Source: Roseovarius tolerans
GTDB lineage: Bacteria; Pseudomonadota; Alphaproteobacteria; Rhodobacterales; Rhodobacteraceae
Assembly (NCBI RefSeq): GCF_900109855.1
Contig: NZ_FOBO01000007.1
Coordinates: 119,943-183,942 of the forward strand
Direction: 5' to 3'
Length of the DNA stretch: 64,000 nt
How positions within the stretch are numbered: position 1 is the stretch's first letter; the number at the start of each line of letters is the position of its first letter. The position numbers and the translations under genes were made by a program. Below the pieces are notes generated by a model, which made no database searches, had not been told where the DNA came from, and saw only the letters and a program-made list of their open reading frames with translations. Shown one piece after another: positions 49,689 to 58,470 of this stretch.

Positions 49689-50348
49689 TCAGAGCACGTG
49701 CCAGAGCGAGAGGCCGCCCACAAGGATCAGGCTGAGCGCCCAGACCAGATCGAGGTTGAACCAGCTTTTCGACAGGAATTTGAGGCCGAGCCAGCGATAG
49801 ACGCCGAAGGCGAGCGCGCCGCCCGAGAGCATCATCGCGGCTGTGTGCAGCAGGGCCACGGCGGCTGCGATGGTGACGTTGCCACCGATCAGCGTGTCGG
49901 CGGCGGCGTGTCCGGTGTCGGTGTCGACCGTGCCGCAGATGCCGAGATAGATCGGCACCAGCATCAGCCCCGCGCCATGCGCCATTGCCGCGAGAAACGA
50001 CCAGAGCGCCAGCCGCGAGGGCGGCACCCGGGCGAGGAACCGGGGGTGCCTGCGATTGATCAACAGGTAGAGGCCGAGGCCGATCACGAGGCAGGCCGCG
50101 CCGATCTGGATTTCGCGCTGCCATGCCGCGAGGGCCATCAACGCCGAGAACGGGAATAGGATCGCGGCCATTGCGAGCAGGTGCCCGCCCGCCAGCGCCA
50201 GCAATGCCATCCACAGGCTGCTGCGCTTGCGCTCCATCAGTGCCGCCGAGACCGCGAGCGGCCAGCCCATGCCGGGATTGACCCCGTGATAGATGCCCGA
50301 GGCGACGACGGCCCACCACAGGGCCGCCGTGCTATTGAGATCCACCAC
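49689..50348 (-). CDS. Six-span membrane protein linked to methanethiol oxidase
   Basis: The 219-residue protein has about six membrane spans. Two similar helix motifs, IYHGVNPGMGWPLAV near the start and AMAHGAGLMLVPIYLG in the middle, suggest an internal duplication like that of NicO/UreH-type transporters, in which His-Gly pairs line a pathway. This resemblance is only by eye. The gene starts 3 bp after the methanethiol oxidase stop codon, so co-translation and a shared function, for example moving a metal or a small product of methanethiol oxidation, are plausible. Confidence 0.65.
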   Translation of the reverse strand: MVDLNSTAALWWAVVASGIYHGVNPGMGWPLAVSAALMERKRSSLWMALLALAGGHLLAMAAILFPFSALMALAAWQREIQIGAACLVIGLGLYLLINRRHPRFLARVPPSRLALWSFLAAMAHGAGLMLVPIYLGICGTVDTDTGHAAADTLIGGNVTIAAAVALLHTAAMMLSGGALAFGVYRWLGLKFLSKSWFNLDLVWALSLILVGGLSLWHVL

Positions 50349-50351
50349 GCC

Positions 50352-51752
50352 TTAGACGGAGGGGTAGCAGAAACTGTCGGTGGAACAGTCGCCGCCTTCG
50401 AGCCGGATCTGGTGGGCGCGGTAGCCCTTGGGGAAGTCCACGTAGAAATCCGGGTCGAGCGTCAGCCCGCCGTCTTCGCCGACATGGGCCATCACCATCT
50501 GCCCGCCCTCGTCCTCGGGGTAGAACTGATCGTCCCACGAGGAATAGAGGGAGTTGGTCCAGTAGACGCGTTTGCCGTCGCGGCTGATTTCCACCATCTG
50601 CGGGCCATAGGCGAAATCGCGGCCGTTGGGGTGTTTGGTGTCGGCGACGATGCCGCCCAGTTCGACCTTGCCCGCAAGCGTGGGGTTCATCGGGTCGGAG
50701 ACATCGTATTGGTGCATCTCGCCGGTGCCCCAGCAGGCGACGTAGAGGTATTTGTCGTCAAGGCTGAGGTCGATATCGGTGACCAGCGGCGGCACCGCCT
50801 CGAACCCCTTGAGCAATTCGGGCAGATCGTCGGCGGCGGCGGGATGTGGCGGGATGGTGACGGTTTTCTTTGCGTCGAAGGTGCCGTCGTCCTTGCGCCA
50901 CCATGTCCAGATCGAGCCTTCGAGATTGGTGGTGTCGACGACCACGCCGCAGAAGCCGTATTGCTTGGCCGGGTCATGGGCGGGCCGGATTTCCAGCGCC
51001 ATCTGGTGATTTTCGCCAAAGTCGATGGTCTGCACGTTCTTGCGCGCGCGCAAATCCCAGAAATGGATGGAATGGCCGTATTTGTTGCTGAGCAGGTCCT
51101 CGGGGACGATGCCGTTTTCGTATTGCGGCGGCAGGCCCCATTCGGAACTGACCATGTAGTTGCGCGGCAAGTTCCACCAGAAATCGTATTGCTTGTCCTG
51201 CACGCCGCGATCCATCTCGTAGCGGCCGAGGATCTCGAAGGTCTCGCAATCCATGATGAACATGCCCGGCGGGCCGTCGGTGCCGTCCTTGCCGCCGCCG
51301 CCAAGGGTGGAGACATAGATGCCCTCGGGGCCGCAATGGATGGTGTGGGGACGCGAATAGCCGGTCTTGGCAAAGACCTCTTCGGGTTCGATGATCTTGT
51401 GGATCTTCGCCTTGAGCGGTTCCTTGACGTCGATGATGTAGATGCGGCTGGAGCGGATGCCGGGGATGATCAGGTAGCGGCGTTCGAGGAATGCGTGGCC
51501 GGTGAGGGGCGAAAGGGCTGAGGAACAGGCGTTCCAGCCGAAATGGTGAAACTCGTCGCCGGTGTTGGGCATGAACAGGCTATGAACGATCTGCCCGTAT
51601 GTCTTGGACTTGGGATCCACGTCCACCACGGCGAGGCCGTCGGGCTGGCTGCCGTCGGGGCTGAGCATCAGGGTGAAGGCGAGCGTTTCCGCCGGCGCCT
51701 CCATCGCGAGTTTGGGTGTGGCGTGAAATGTCGGATCGGGCCGCAAGGTCAT
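50352..51752 (-). CDS. mtoX: Methanethiol oxidase (SBP56 family)
   Basis: The 466-residue protein matches the selenium-binding protein 56 family. Segments include TGDEFHHFGWNACSSAL, HTIHCGPEGIYVSTLGGGGKDG, LPRNYMVSSEWGLPP, GHSIHFWDLRARK and FAYGPQMVEISRDGKRVYWTNSLY. Bacterial members oxidise methanethiol to formaldehyde, hydrogen sulfide and hydrogen peroxide and need copper; several conserved histidines here could bind it. Methanethiol arises from DMSP demethylation in marine bacteria. No clear signal peptide is visible at ATG 51752. SCO1/SenC and MauG genes, often neighbours, are absent here; a six-span protein gene follows instead. Confidence 0.92.
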   Translation of the reverse strand: MTLRPDPTFHATPKLAMEAPAETLAFTLMLSPDGSQPDGLAVVDVDPKSKTYGQIVHSLFMPNTGDEFHHFGWNACSSALSPLTGHAFLERRYLIIPGIRSSRIYIIDVKEPLKAKIHKIIEPEEVFAKTGYSRPHTIHCGPEGIYVSTLGGGGKDGTDGPPGMFIMDCETFEILGRYEMDRGVQDKQYDFWWNLPRNYMVSSEWGLPPQYENGIVPEDLLSNKYGHSIHFWDLRARKNVQTIDFGENHQMALEIRPAHDPAKQYGFCGVVVDTTNLEGSIWTWWRKDDGTFDAKKTVTIPPHPAAADDLPELLKGFEAVPPLVTDIDLSLDDKYLYVACWGTGEMHQYDVSDPMNPTLAGKVELGGIVADTKHPNGRDFAYGPQMVEISRDGKRVYWTNSLYSSWDDQFYPEDEGGQMVMAHVGEDGGLTLDPDFYVDFPKGYRAHQIRLEGGDCSTDSFCYPSV

Positions 51753-51856
51753 CTGGTTGTCCTCCCTGAACTACGCACCTGCCCTCCGCAACAGGCGCGG
51801 TTTACCCTGTCACGGAATGCGTGATGCGGCAAATCTTTTGCAAGACGGGGCGCGGG

Positions 51857-52474
51857 TCAGGGGCGGCAGAGGGCCTTGATCCCCGCGACATGGGCGGGGT
51901 CGGCGGCGAGCGGGTCGGCGGCAAGTGCGCGGGCGGTGTCGAGCACGGTTTCGGCGTCCGGGGGGACGCGATCGAAGAGGCCCCAGGCGAGCGCTGTTTC
52001 GGTGTCGATCTTCTGCCCGGCCATGAGGATCATTTTGGCACGGGCCGGGCCGACCAGCGCGCTGAGGCGCGCGGGGTCGCTGGGCTGGGGCAGAAAACCC
52101 AGTTTCATCACCGGGTAGAACGCCTTGGACCCCGGCGCGGCGATGCGGATGTCGCAGGCCAGCACCATGCCCATTGCGCCGCCCGCCACCGTGCCGTTGA
52201 GCGCGGCGATGCTGAGGCCGGGAAAGGCGGCGATGGCGGTTGAGAGACGTTCCCAGACCGGGCTGGTGGCGAGGCCTGCGCGGGCGGCCTCGAGATCGGC
52301 CCCGGCGGAGAACACCTTGCCCGCGCCGGTGAGGATGAAAACCTGCGCCTCGGATGCGGCGGCTTCAGCGATATCGGCAAGCTCCGACAGCATCGCCTCG
52401 GTCAGGGCGTTGGCCTTGTCGGGGCGGTCGAGCGTGGCGATCCAGAGGCCGCCGTCCTTGTCGAGCCGGATCAT
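51857..52474 (-). CDS. Enoyl-CoA hydratase/isomerase family protein
   Basis: The 205-residue crotonase-fold protein is shorter than the usual 255-260 residues, mainly at the C-terminus. It keeps the oxyanion-hole regions: AGKVFSAGADLEAAR and SIAALNGTVAGGAMGMVLACDIRIAAP. The Glu positions of hydratases are not obvious, so it may be an isomerase or a degenerate member. It overlaps the SDR gene upstream by 4 bp (ATGA), so both are likely expressed together in fatty-acid-like or aromatic degradation. Substrate unknown. Confidence 0.85.
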   Translation of the reverse strand: MIRLDKDGGLWIATLDRPDKANALTEAMLSELADIAEAAASEAQVFILTGAGKVFSAGADLEAARAGLATSPVWERLSTAIAAFPGLSIAALNGTVAGGAMGMVLACDIRIAAPGSKAFYPVMKLGFLPQPSDPARLSALVGPARAKMILMAGQKIDTETALAWGLFDRVPPDAETVLDTARALAADPLAADPAHVAGIKALCRP

Positions 52475-53220
52475 GCGAGGCCGATCCGGCGGCGGATATC
52501 CTCGTCGCGCAGGGATATTTCCTGGCCTACGAACTCATCGGCCTCGGGGCTGCACATCCACAAGAGCGCCCTGGCGGGCCAGTCGGCGGGGATGTGGTCG
52601 GACCAGTCGAGCGCGCTGACCGGGTTGACGCCGCTGGCCTTGATCTCGCGCTGCATGTCGGTGGCGACGGTGCCGGGCGAGAGGCCCATGACGCGCAGGC
52701 CTGCTGCGCGCGCCTCGTGATCGGCGCAACGGGTGAGCATCGCTGCCCCCGCCTTGGAGGTGCAATAGGCGCTCCAGCCTTCCAGCGGATTATGCGCCGC
52801 GCCGGAACTGACGGTGAGGATGGTGCCGGAGCGGCGCTCTATCATGCCGGGCAGGGCGGCGTGCATGCCGTTGAAGACGCCCTTGAGGTTGATGTCGATG
52901 GCATGGGCCCATGCGCCGGGGTCGACGTCGGCCAGTCCCGCGATGGGCTCGACCACGCCCGCGTTGTTGATCAGCACGTCAAGCTGTCCAAAGGCGGTGT
53001 GGCAGGCCTCGACCGCGGCCTCGACTTCCCAGTAGCGGCTGACGTCGCAGGGGATGGCGATGGCGCTGGGCCCGATTTCGCCCGCGAGATTGGCGATGGC
53101 GTCGCGATTGCGCGCCACCAGAGCCACATTGGCCCCCGCCTCGGCGAAAACTCGCGCAGCGGCGGCGCCGATGCCCTTGCTCGCGCCGGTGATGAGAACG
53201 CATTTGCCTTGCATGGTCAT
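52471..53220 (-). CDS. Short-chain dehydrogenase/reductase (SDR)
   Basis: The 249-residue protein has the NAD(P) motif LITGASKGIGAA (TGxxxGIG), NNAG in LINNAGVVEP, and the catalytic Ser with YxxxK in SGAAHNPLEGWSAYCTSKAG. Asn in DINLKGVFNG completes the tetrad. Product class is classical SDR; substrate is not predictable. The C-terminus DEDIRRRIGLA is specific to this subgroup. The start at 53220 has AAAGGGGG upstream; ATG 53214 is also possible. Confidence 0.92.
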   Translation of the reverse strand: MTMQGKCVLITGASKGIGAAAARVFAEAGANVALVARNRDAIANLAGEIGPSAIAIPCDVSRYWEVEAAVEACHTAFGQLDVLINNAGVVEPIAGLADVDPGAWAHAIDINLKGVFNGMHAALPGMIERRSGTILTVSSGAAHNPLEGWSAYCTSKAGAAMLTRCADHEARAAGLRVMGLSPGTVATDMQREIKASGVNPVSALDWSDHIPADWPARALLWMCSPEADEFVGQEISLRDEDIRRRIGLA

Positions 53221-53358
53221 GGCTTGCCCCCTTTGGCCCTGTGATACGGAGCCTTGCATAGCCGTGCGGCGGGCGGAGTTCCAGTGACATCCTCCCTTGA
53301 CCCCGCGCGCCCGAGGCCCGAAGTTATCGGCAACCCGTATTTGAAAAAGGTGCCTTGC

Positions 53359-54879
53359 ATGTCTTATCTTCGCCCGCTGGCCGCGTCGGCCGTTCTCTTC
53401 GGTGTCACCGGCACCGCCGCGCTGGCCGATCTGACCGCCGATCAGGTCTGGCAGGACTGGACGACCTATCTGGAGGAGTTCGGTTATCGGATCACCGCCG
53501 ACGAGAGCCGGTCCGGTGACACGCTGACGATCCGCGATCTGGCGATGGAGATGGCCTTGCCCGAGGGTGAGGGTGCGGTGTCGATGCGGATGGGGCAGGT
53601 GGAGTTCGTCGAGAACGGCGACGGCACCGTAACGGTGGTCCTGCCCGAGACGATGCCGATCGCGATTGCTGCCTCGGATGACGAGGCGCAGCAGGTCACG
53701 ATGACGCTGGAGATGACGCACGAGGCGCTGGAGATGATCGTGTCGGGCACGCCCGAGGCGATGCAATACAGCTATGACGCGGAGGCGGTGACCATGGCGC
53801 TGACCGACCTTCGGGCCGGCGAGGAGACGCCGGAGATTCGCGCCGCGCAGATCCGCCTTGAGGATCTCAACGGCACGAGCCGGACCGCGCTTGGCGAGAC
53901 GACGCGTGCGGTGCAACAGAACATGACGGCGGGCCCGGTGACCTATGATCTGGATTTCACCGATCCGACCGAGGGCGGCACGCTGGTGTTTTCCGGCTCT
54001 CTGGCGAATGCGACGTTCGCCGGGACCGGGGCGATCCCCGAGAGCTTTGACACCAATGACATGTCCGCCGCGTTGCGTGACGGGTTCCGGTTCGATAGCC
54101 GCATGGAATATCAGACCGGCAGCACCGTCTACCGGTTCGAGGATGATGGCGATGTGCTGGAGGGGGCAAACGGTTCCGATCGGGGCACGATAACGAGTTC
54201 CATCGGCCCGGATGGTCTGCGCTATGGCGGCGCGGGCGAGGGTGTGACGATCGCGATCAGTTCCAGCGACATGCCGTTCCCGGTCGATCTGAGCATGGCG
54301 CGGATGGGCTTCGATATCGCGATGCCGGTGATCGAGAGCGAGACCATGCAGGATTATGCGGTTGGGATGGAACTGGCCGAGTTCACCATGCCGGATCAGC
54401 TGTGGTCGCTGTTCGATCCCGGCGCGCAGTTGCCGCGTGATCCGGCGACGCTGAAGCTGGACCTGTCCGGCAAGGGGCGGCTGTTCGTCGATCTGTTCGA
54501 CCCCGAGCAGATGGCGAACATCGAAAGCAGCGAGTCCGCGCCGGGCGAGGTCGAGAGCCTGACCCTGCATGACCTGACGCTCGATGTGGCGGGGGCGACG
54601 CTGACCGGCGAGGGGGCGTTTAAGTTTGATCAGACCGACACCGAGAGCTTTGGCGGCGCGCCCGCGCCGGAAGGCGAGGTCGATCTGCGCCTCGTGGGTG
54701 GCAATGGCTTGTTGGACAAGCTGATCGCCATGGGCCTCGTGCCGCAGGATCAGGCCACCGGCGTGCGGATGATGATGGGGCTGTTCGCGCGGTCCGGCCC
54801 GGGCGAGGATGAGCTGGTGTCCAAGATCGAAGTGACCGAGGACGGGCAGGTTCTGGCGAACGGACAGCGGATCAAGTAG
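53359..54879 (+). CDS. DUF2125 periplasmic protein
   Basis: The 506-residue acidic protein has a signal peptide (cleavage near ALA, about residue 23). The alphaproteobacterial DUF2125 pattern follows, with beta-rich repeats of the type LRDGFRFDSRMEYQTGSTVYRFEDDGDVLEGANGSDRGTIT and a C-terminal VTEDGQVLANGQRIK. It is probably located in the periplasm or outer membrane; no enzymatic motif is seen. Function unknown. ATG 53359 directly starts the signal peptide; the frame is open upstream to 53254 but unlikely to be used. Confidence 0.85.
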   Translation: MSYLRPLAASAVLFGVTGTAALADLTADQVWQDWTTYLEEFGYRITADESRSGDTLTIRDLAMEMALPEGEGAVSMRMGQVEFVENGDGTVTVVLPETMPIAIAASDDEAQQVTMTLEMTHEALEMIVSGTPEAMQYSYDAEAVTMALTDLRAGEETPEIRAAQIRLEDLNGTSRTALGETTRAVQQNMTAGPVTYDLDFTDPTEGGTLVFSGSLANATFAGTGAIPESFDTNDMSAALRDGFRFDSRMEYQTGSTVYRFEDDGDVLEGANGSDRGTITSSIGPDGLRYGGAGEGVTIAISSSDMPFPVDLSMARMGFDIAMPVIESETMQDYAVGMELAEFTMPDQLWSLFDPGAQLPRDPATLKLDLSGKGRLFVDLFDPEQMANIESSESAPGEVESLTLHDLTLDVAGATLTGEGAFKFDQTDTESFGGAPAPEGEVDLRLVGGNGLLDKLIAMGLVPQDQATGVRMMMGLFARSGPGEDELVSKIEVTEDGQVLANGQRIK

Positions 54880-54902
54880 GCTGCGCGGTCTCGGGCGCGG
54901 TC

Positions 54903-56096
54903 TCAGCCGGGTTCCAGATCGTCCAGCATCGCCGCGCGTTCCCGAATCCCTGCCGGGCGCAATGCCAGCGTCAATGCGCCCGGCAGGGCCGCTGACGCCA
55001 GAAACATCGCCTTCGTGCCGAACGTATCGGCGGCGACGCCTGCGAGGGCGGGGCCGATCATGCTGCCGCCTGCGGTGGCGAGCAGCGCGGCGGTGAAGCT
55101 GAGCGACGGCAGCGCCGGGAAGAGCCGTTCCGACCATGACGCCAGCACCGCACTGACCATCATCACGTGCAGCCCTTGCAGCCCCGCCGACAGGACCAGC
55201 CCGGCCCATGTGCCGGGGATCAGCGCCACCAGCGCGAGCGAGCCTGCGCCCGCCACCATCAGGAGGCGCAGGAGGGTGGCCAGGCCGATGGCGGCGTTGA
55301 TGCGTGCCGTGGCGAGCCCGGCCAGACCGCAAAGCCCGTAGATCACGAAGACCAGTCCGGGTGTGGCCGAGGCGGGCAGGCCGAGGGTGCCGCCTGCGGC
55401 GCGGAGGTGGTCGGCGGCAAAGGAAATGTAGATCGCCGAGGTGGTGCCGTAGACGAAGGCCACGGCGAAGAGTGGCAGGGCGGCGGCGTGGCACAGCTCG
55501 TCCCATGCCGTGCGGGGGCGGGGTGCGCCGCCCGGCTCCACTTCGCGCAGCGCCGCCCAGTTGGCGGCGAGGGCGATCAGGCTGGCCACGGCAAACCCGG
55601 CCCAGCAGGCCCGCCACGAGAGGTCCGTTGCGATCAGCCCGAGGGCGGCGAGCCCGGCGAGGGCCACGCCGAGGCTGGTGCCGGTGCTGATCTCGGCTAG
55701 GGCTTTCGGGCGATTCATATCGCGGATCTTGCGGTGCACCGCGTCGTTGAACGGTGTCCAGGCGAAGCCCGCGCTCGACCCCGCCAGAAAGACGCCGAGT
55801 GCGAGCGTGGGCACGCCCTGGGCGAGGCTGACCAGTGCCATGCCGATCGAGGCGGCAAGGAGCCCAAGGGCCACCGGCGCGCGCGGGCCCTTGCGTCCGA
55901 GCATCGCCTGCGCGAGCAGGAGTGCCACGAAGAAGCCGAGGAAGCCAAGGCCCGAGACCAGCCCGACGGTGGTGTCGGACATCGCGAATGTCGCCTTGAA
56001 TTCGGGCACGAACAGGCCAAAGCCCATGCGACCGGGGCCGAAGCTGATGGCGGTTGCGGCGAAACCGGCGGCGGAGAGGCTCTGGAAATAGGTCAT
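54903..56096 (-). CDS. MFS transporter
   Basis: The 397-residue protein has about twelve membrane spans. The loop between spans 2 and 3, AQAMLGRKGPRAPVALGLL, is of MFS type, and a central cytoplasmic loop at about residue 195-215 reads REVEPGGAPRPRTAWDEL. The conserved arrangement suggests a YbfB/aromatic-acid-like exporter or uptake system, but the solute cannot be read. ATG 56096 is chosen because an in-frame extension to 56216 would overlap the divergent pmbA regulatory space and lacks a ribosome site. It converges with DUF2125. Confidence 0.88.
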   Translation of the reverse strand: MTYFQSLSAAGFAATAISFGPGRMGFGLFVPEFKATFAMSDTTVGLVSGLGFLGFFVALLLAQAMLGRKGPRAPVALGLLAASIGMALVSLAQGVPTLALGVFLAGSSAGFAWTPFNDAVHRKIRDMNRPKALAEISTGTSLGVALAGLAALGLIATDLSWRACWAGFAVASLIALAANWAALREVEPGGAPRPRTAWDELCHAAALPLFAVAFVYGTTSAIYISFAADHLRAAGGTLGLPASATPGLVFVIYGLCGLAGLATARINAAIGLATLLRLLMVAGAGSLALVALIPGTWAGLVLSAGLQGLHVMMVSAVLASWSERLFPALPSLSFTAALLATAGGSMIGPALAGVAADTFGTKAMFLASAALPGALTLALRPAGIRERAAMLDDLEPG

Positions 56097-56279
56097 GGCA
56101 GGCGGCCCCTTGTTGCGCGTGGTGGGCTCTGTCCCCGCGCGCCCCGCCGGGGACGCCCCCGATGTGTGGCCCGGTCGAAATATCTGCAAGGGCCGGCGCG
56201 CGGTATGGCTTTTCACGTGGCATGGCCTTGCACCATGGGCCGGGCCGGTCTACCTGAGTGTGGCATTCAGGAGACGCCC

Positions 56280-57626
56280 GTGCCCCAATCGCTCGATGAT
56301 CTGTCCCATGCCCTGATCGGCGCCGCGCTGAAAGCCGGGGCGCAGTCGGCTGATGCCATCGCGATCCGGGGGCAATCGGTGATCGTCGACATGCGCGGCG
56401 GCACGCTGGAGCAGGCGGAGCGGGCCGAGGGCACCGATATCGGGCTGCGCGTGCTGATTGGCGGGCGGCAGGCCAATGTCTCGGCCTCGGACACCCGGCC
56501 CGAGACCATCGAGGCGCTGGCGACCCGTGCGGTGGCGATGGCGCGCGAGGCCCCCGAGGACCCCTACGCCGGGCTGGCCGAACCTGAGCAGCTTGCCCGC
56601 GATTGGGATCTGGCGGGGCTGGAGCTGTGCGACCCGACGGCGGAGCCCGCGCCCGATGCGCTGATGCAGATGGCGCAGGAGGCCGAGGCGGCGGCGCTGC
56701 GCGTGGCGGGCGTGAGCCAGGTGCAATCGGCGAGCGCGGCCTATTCGCACAATGCGGCGCATATCGCGGCGAGCAACGGGTTTTCGGGTGGCTATGCGCG
56801 CACCGATACGGGGCTGTCCTGCGTGGCCATTGGCGGCACCGGGTCGGGGATGGAGCGCGATTATGATGCCGACAGCCGCGTCTTTGCCGGCGATCTGCGC
56901 GGGGCGGAGGAAATCGGGCGGATTGCGGGGGAACGCACGGTCGAGCGGTTGAATGCCCGCCGCCCGCGCACCGGGGCCTATCCGGTGCTGTTCGACGAGC
57001 GCGTCGCGTCCTCGCTGATCGGGCATCTGCTGGTGGCGGCAAGTGGCGCGTCGGTGGCGCGGGGATCGTCCTGGTTGATGAACCGGCTGGGCGAGCAGGT
57101 GCTGCCCGAGGCGCTGTCGCTGCTGGAGGATCCGCACCGCCCGCGCGCCACCGGATCGCGCCCGTTTGACGCCGAGGGTCTGCCGACCGCGCCGCGCGCG
57201 ATTGTCGAGAATGGCCGCCTGATGGGCTGGACGCTCGATCTGGCGAATGCTCGCAAGCTGGGGATGCGCTCCACCGGCAACGCGTCGCGCGGGACATCCG
57301 CGCCGCCGTCGCCCGCGACGTGGAACGTGGCGCTGACCCAAGGGGCGCAGAGCCGCGAGGATCTGCTGCACGAGATGGGCACGGGCCTGTTGGTGACGTC
57401 GATGATCGGGGCGACGATCAACCCCAATACGGGGGATTATTCGCGGGGCGCTGCCGGGTTCTGGATCGAGAATGGCGAGATTGCCTATCCGGTCAATGAA
57501 TGCACCATCGCGGGCAGCCTTCCCGAGATGCTGCGCACGGTGATCCCCGCCAATGACGCGCGCCCGCATCTGAGCCGGGTGGTGCCGTCGCTTCTGGTCG
57601 AGGGGCTGACGCTTGCCGGCGAGTGA
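56280..57626 (+). CDS. pmbA: TldD/PmbA family metalloprotease component (PmbA-like)
   Basis: The 448-residue protein matches PmbA, the subunit that forms a heterodimeric protease with TldD and processes microcin precursors and CcdA. Characteristic segments are IVDMRGGTLEQAERAEGTDIGLRVLIGGRQANVSASD, GPYP-type PVLFDERVASSLIGHLLVAASGASVARGSSWL and MIGATINPNTGDYSRGAAGFWIENGEIAYPVNECTIAG. PmbA itself lacks the HExxxH zinc motif, as here. A GTG start at 56280 with AGGAG upstream fits. tldD is not in this window. The last 14 bp overlap the next gene. Confidence 0.92.
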   Translation: MPQSLDDLSHALIGAALKAGAQSADAIAIRGQSVIVDMRGGTLEQAERAEGTDIGLRVLIGGRQANVSASDTRPETIEALATRAVAMAREAPEDPYAGLAEPEQLARDWDLAGLELCDPTAEPAPDALMQMAQEAEAAALRVAGVSQVQSASAAYSHNAAHIAASNGFSGGYARTDTGLSCVAIGGTGSGMERDYDADSRVFAGDLRGAEEIGRIAGERTVERLNARRPRTGAYPVLFDERVASSLIGHLLVAASGASVARGSSWLMNRLGEQVLPEALSLLEDPHRPRATGSRPFDAEGLPTAPRAIVENGRLMGWTLDLANARKLGMRSTGNASRGTSAPPSPATWNVALTQGAQSREDLLHEMGTGLLVTSMIGATINPNTGDYSRGAAGFWIENGEIAYPVNECTIAGSLPEMLRTVIPANDARPHLSRVVPSLLVEGLTLAGE

Positions 57627-58392
57627 CCTTTCCCTGCTGATCGAGGCCGCGCAGGACGCGGCGGAGATTGCGACGCGTTATATCGGCGCGCCGCTCGATA
57701 TCCGCGACAAGCCCGGTGGGGCGGGGCCGGTGACCGAGGCCGATCTTGCGGTCGATGCCGCCCTCAAACAGATCCTGTGCGACGCGCGGCCCGATTACGG
57801 CTGGCTGTCGGAGGAGACCGAGGACGACGCCGCGCGGCTGAGCGCCGAACGGGTGTTCATCGTCGATCCCATCGATGGCACCCGCAGTTTCATCGAGGGC
57901 AATGACATCTGGGCGCATTCCATCGCCGTGGCCGAGCGTGGCGTGGTGACGGCGGCGGCGGTCTATCTGCCGATGCGCGACAAGCTCTATGCGGCAGGCG
58001 CCGGGCTGGGTGCGACGCTGAACGACGCGCCGATCCGGGCCACGACGCGGGCTGATCTGGGGGGCGCGTCGCTGCTCGCGGCCACGCCCGCCTTTGCCCC
58101 CGAGGTCTGGCGCGAGGGGCGTGCGCCGGAAGTGACGCGCGGCTTTCGCCCTTCCTTGGCCTATCGCCTGAGCCTTGTAGCGGAGGGGCGCTATGACGCG
58201 ATGATGACGCTGCGCCCGACCTGGGAATGGGATATCGCGGCGGGCGATCTGATCCTGCGCGAGGCGGGGGCGGTGACATCCGACCGGCGGAAGGCGCCGC
58301 TGCGGTTCAACAACCCGGTGCCGCGTCTCGACGGGGTGCTGGCGGCCAATCCGGCGCTGCACGGCGCGCTGCACGCGGCACTGGCAGACTGA
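57613..58392 (+). CDS. Inositol monophosphatase-family protein (CysQ/3'(2'),5'-bisphosphate nucleotidase-like)
   Basis: The 259-residue Li+-sensitive phosphatase-fold protein shows the metal motifs EADLAVD, WLSEETEDD, IVDPIDGTRSFIEG (DPIDGT) and EWDIAAGDLILREAG (WDxAAG). These match CysQ/IMPase proteins. It may hydrolyse 3'-phosphoadenosine 5'-phosphate, inositol or histidinol phosphates; sequence alone does not decide. It begins with TTG 57613 inside the 3' end of pmbA, a typical coupled arrangement. Confidence 0.92.
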   Translation: MPASDLSLLIEAAQDAAEIATRYIGAPLDIRDKPGGAGPVTEADLAVDAALKQILCDARPDYGWLSEETEDDAARLSAERVFIVDPIDGTRSFIEGNDIWAHSIAVAERGVVTAAAVYLPMRDKLYAAGAGLGATLNDAPIRATTRADLGGASLLAATPAFAPEVWREGRAPEVTRGFRPSLAYRLSLVAEGRYDAMMTLRPTWEWDIAAGDLILREAGAVTSDRRKAPLRFNNPVPRLDGVLAANPALHGALHAALAD

Positions 58393-58470
58393 CGCGCTCT
58401 GATCCCCCCTTGCACCCGGGTGCGATCCGCGTCTAATGCGCGGGACTTGTGATCAAAAAACAGGCAGACC

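Noticed and set aside
52471..57297. A minus-strand open frame of about 1600 codons spanning several genes
   Set aside because: Only its last 250 codons (52471-53220) match a protein family (SDR). The rest is arginine/proline/alanine-rich antisense of pmbA, the MFS gene and DUF2125, as often occurs in GC-rich genomes.
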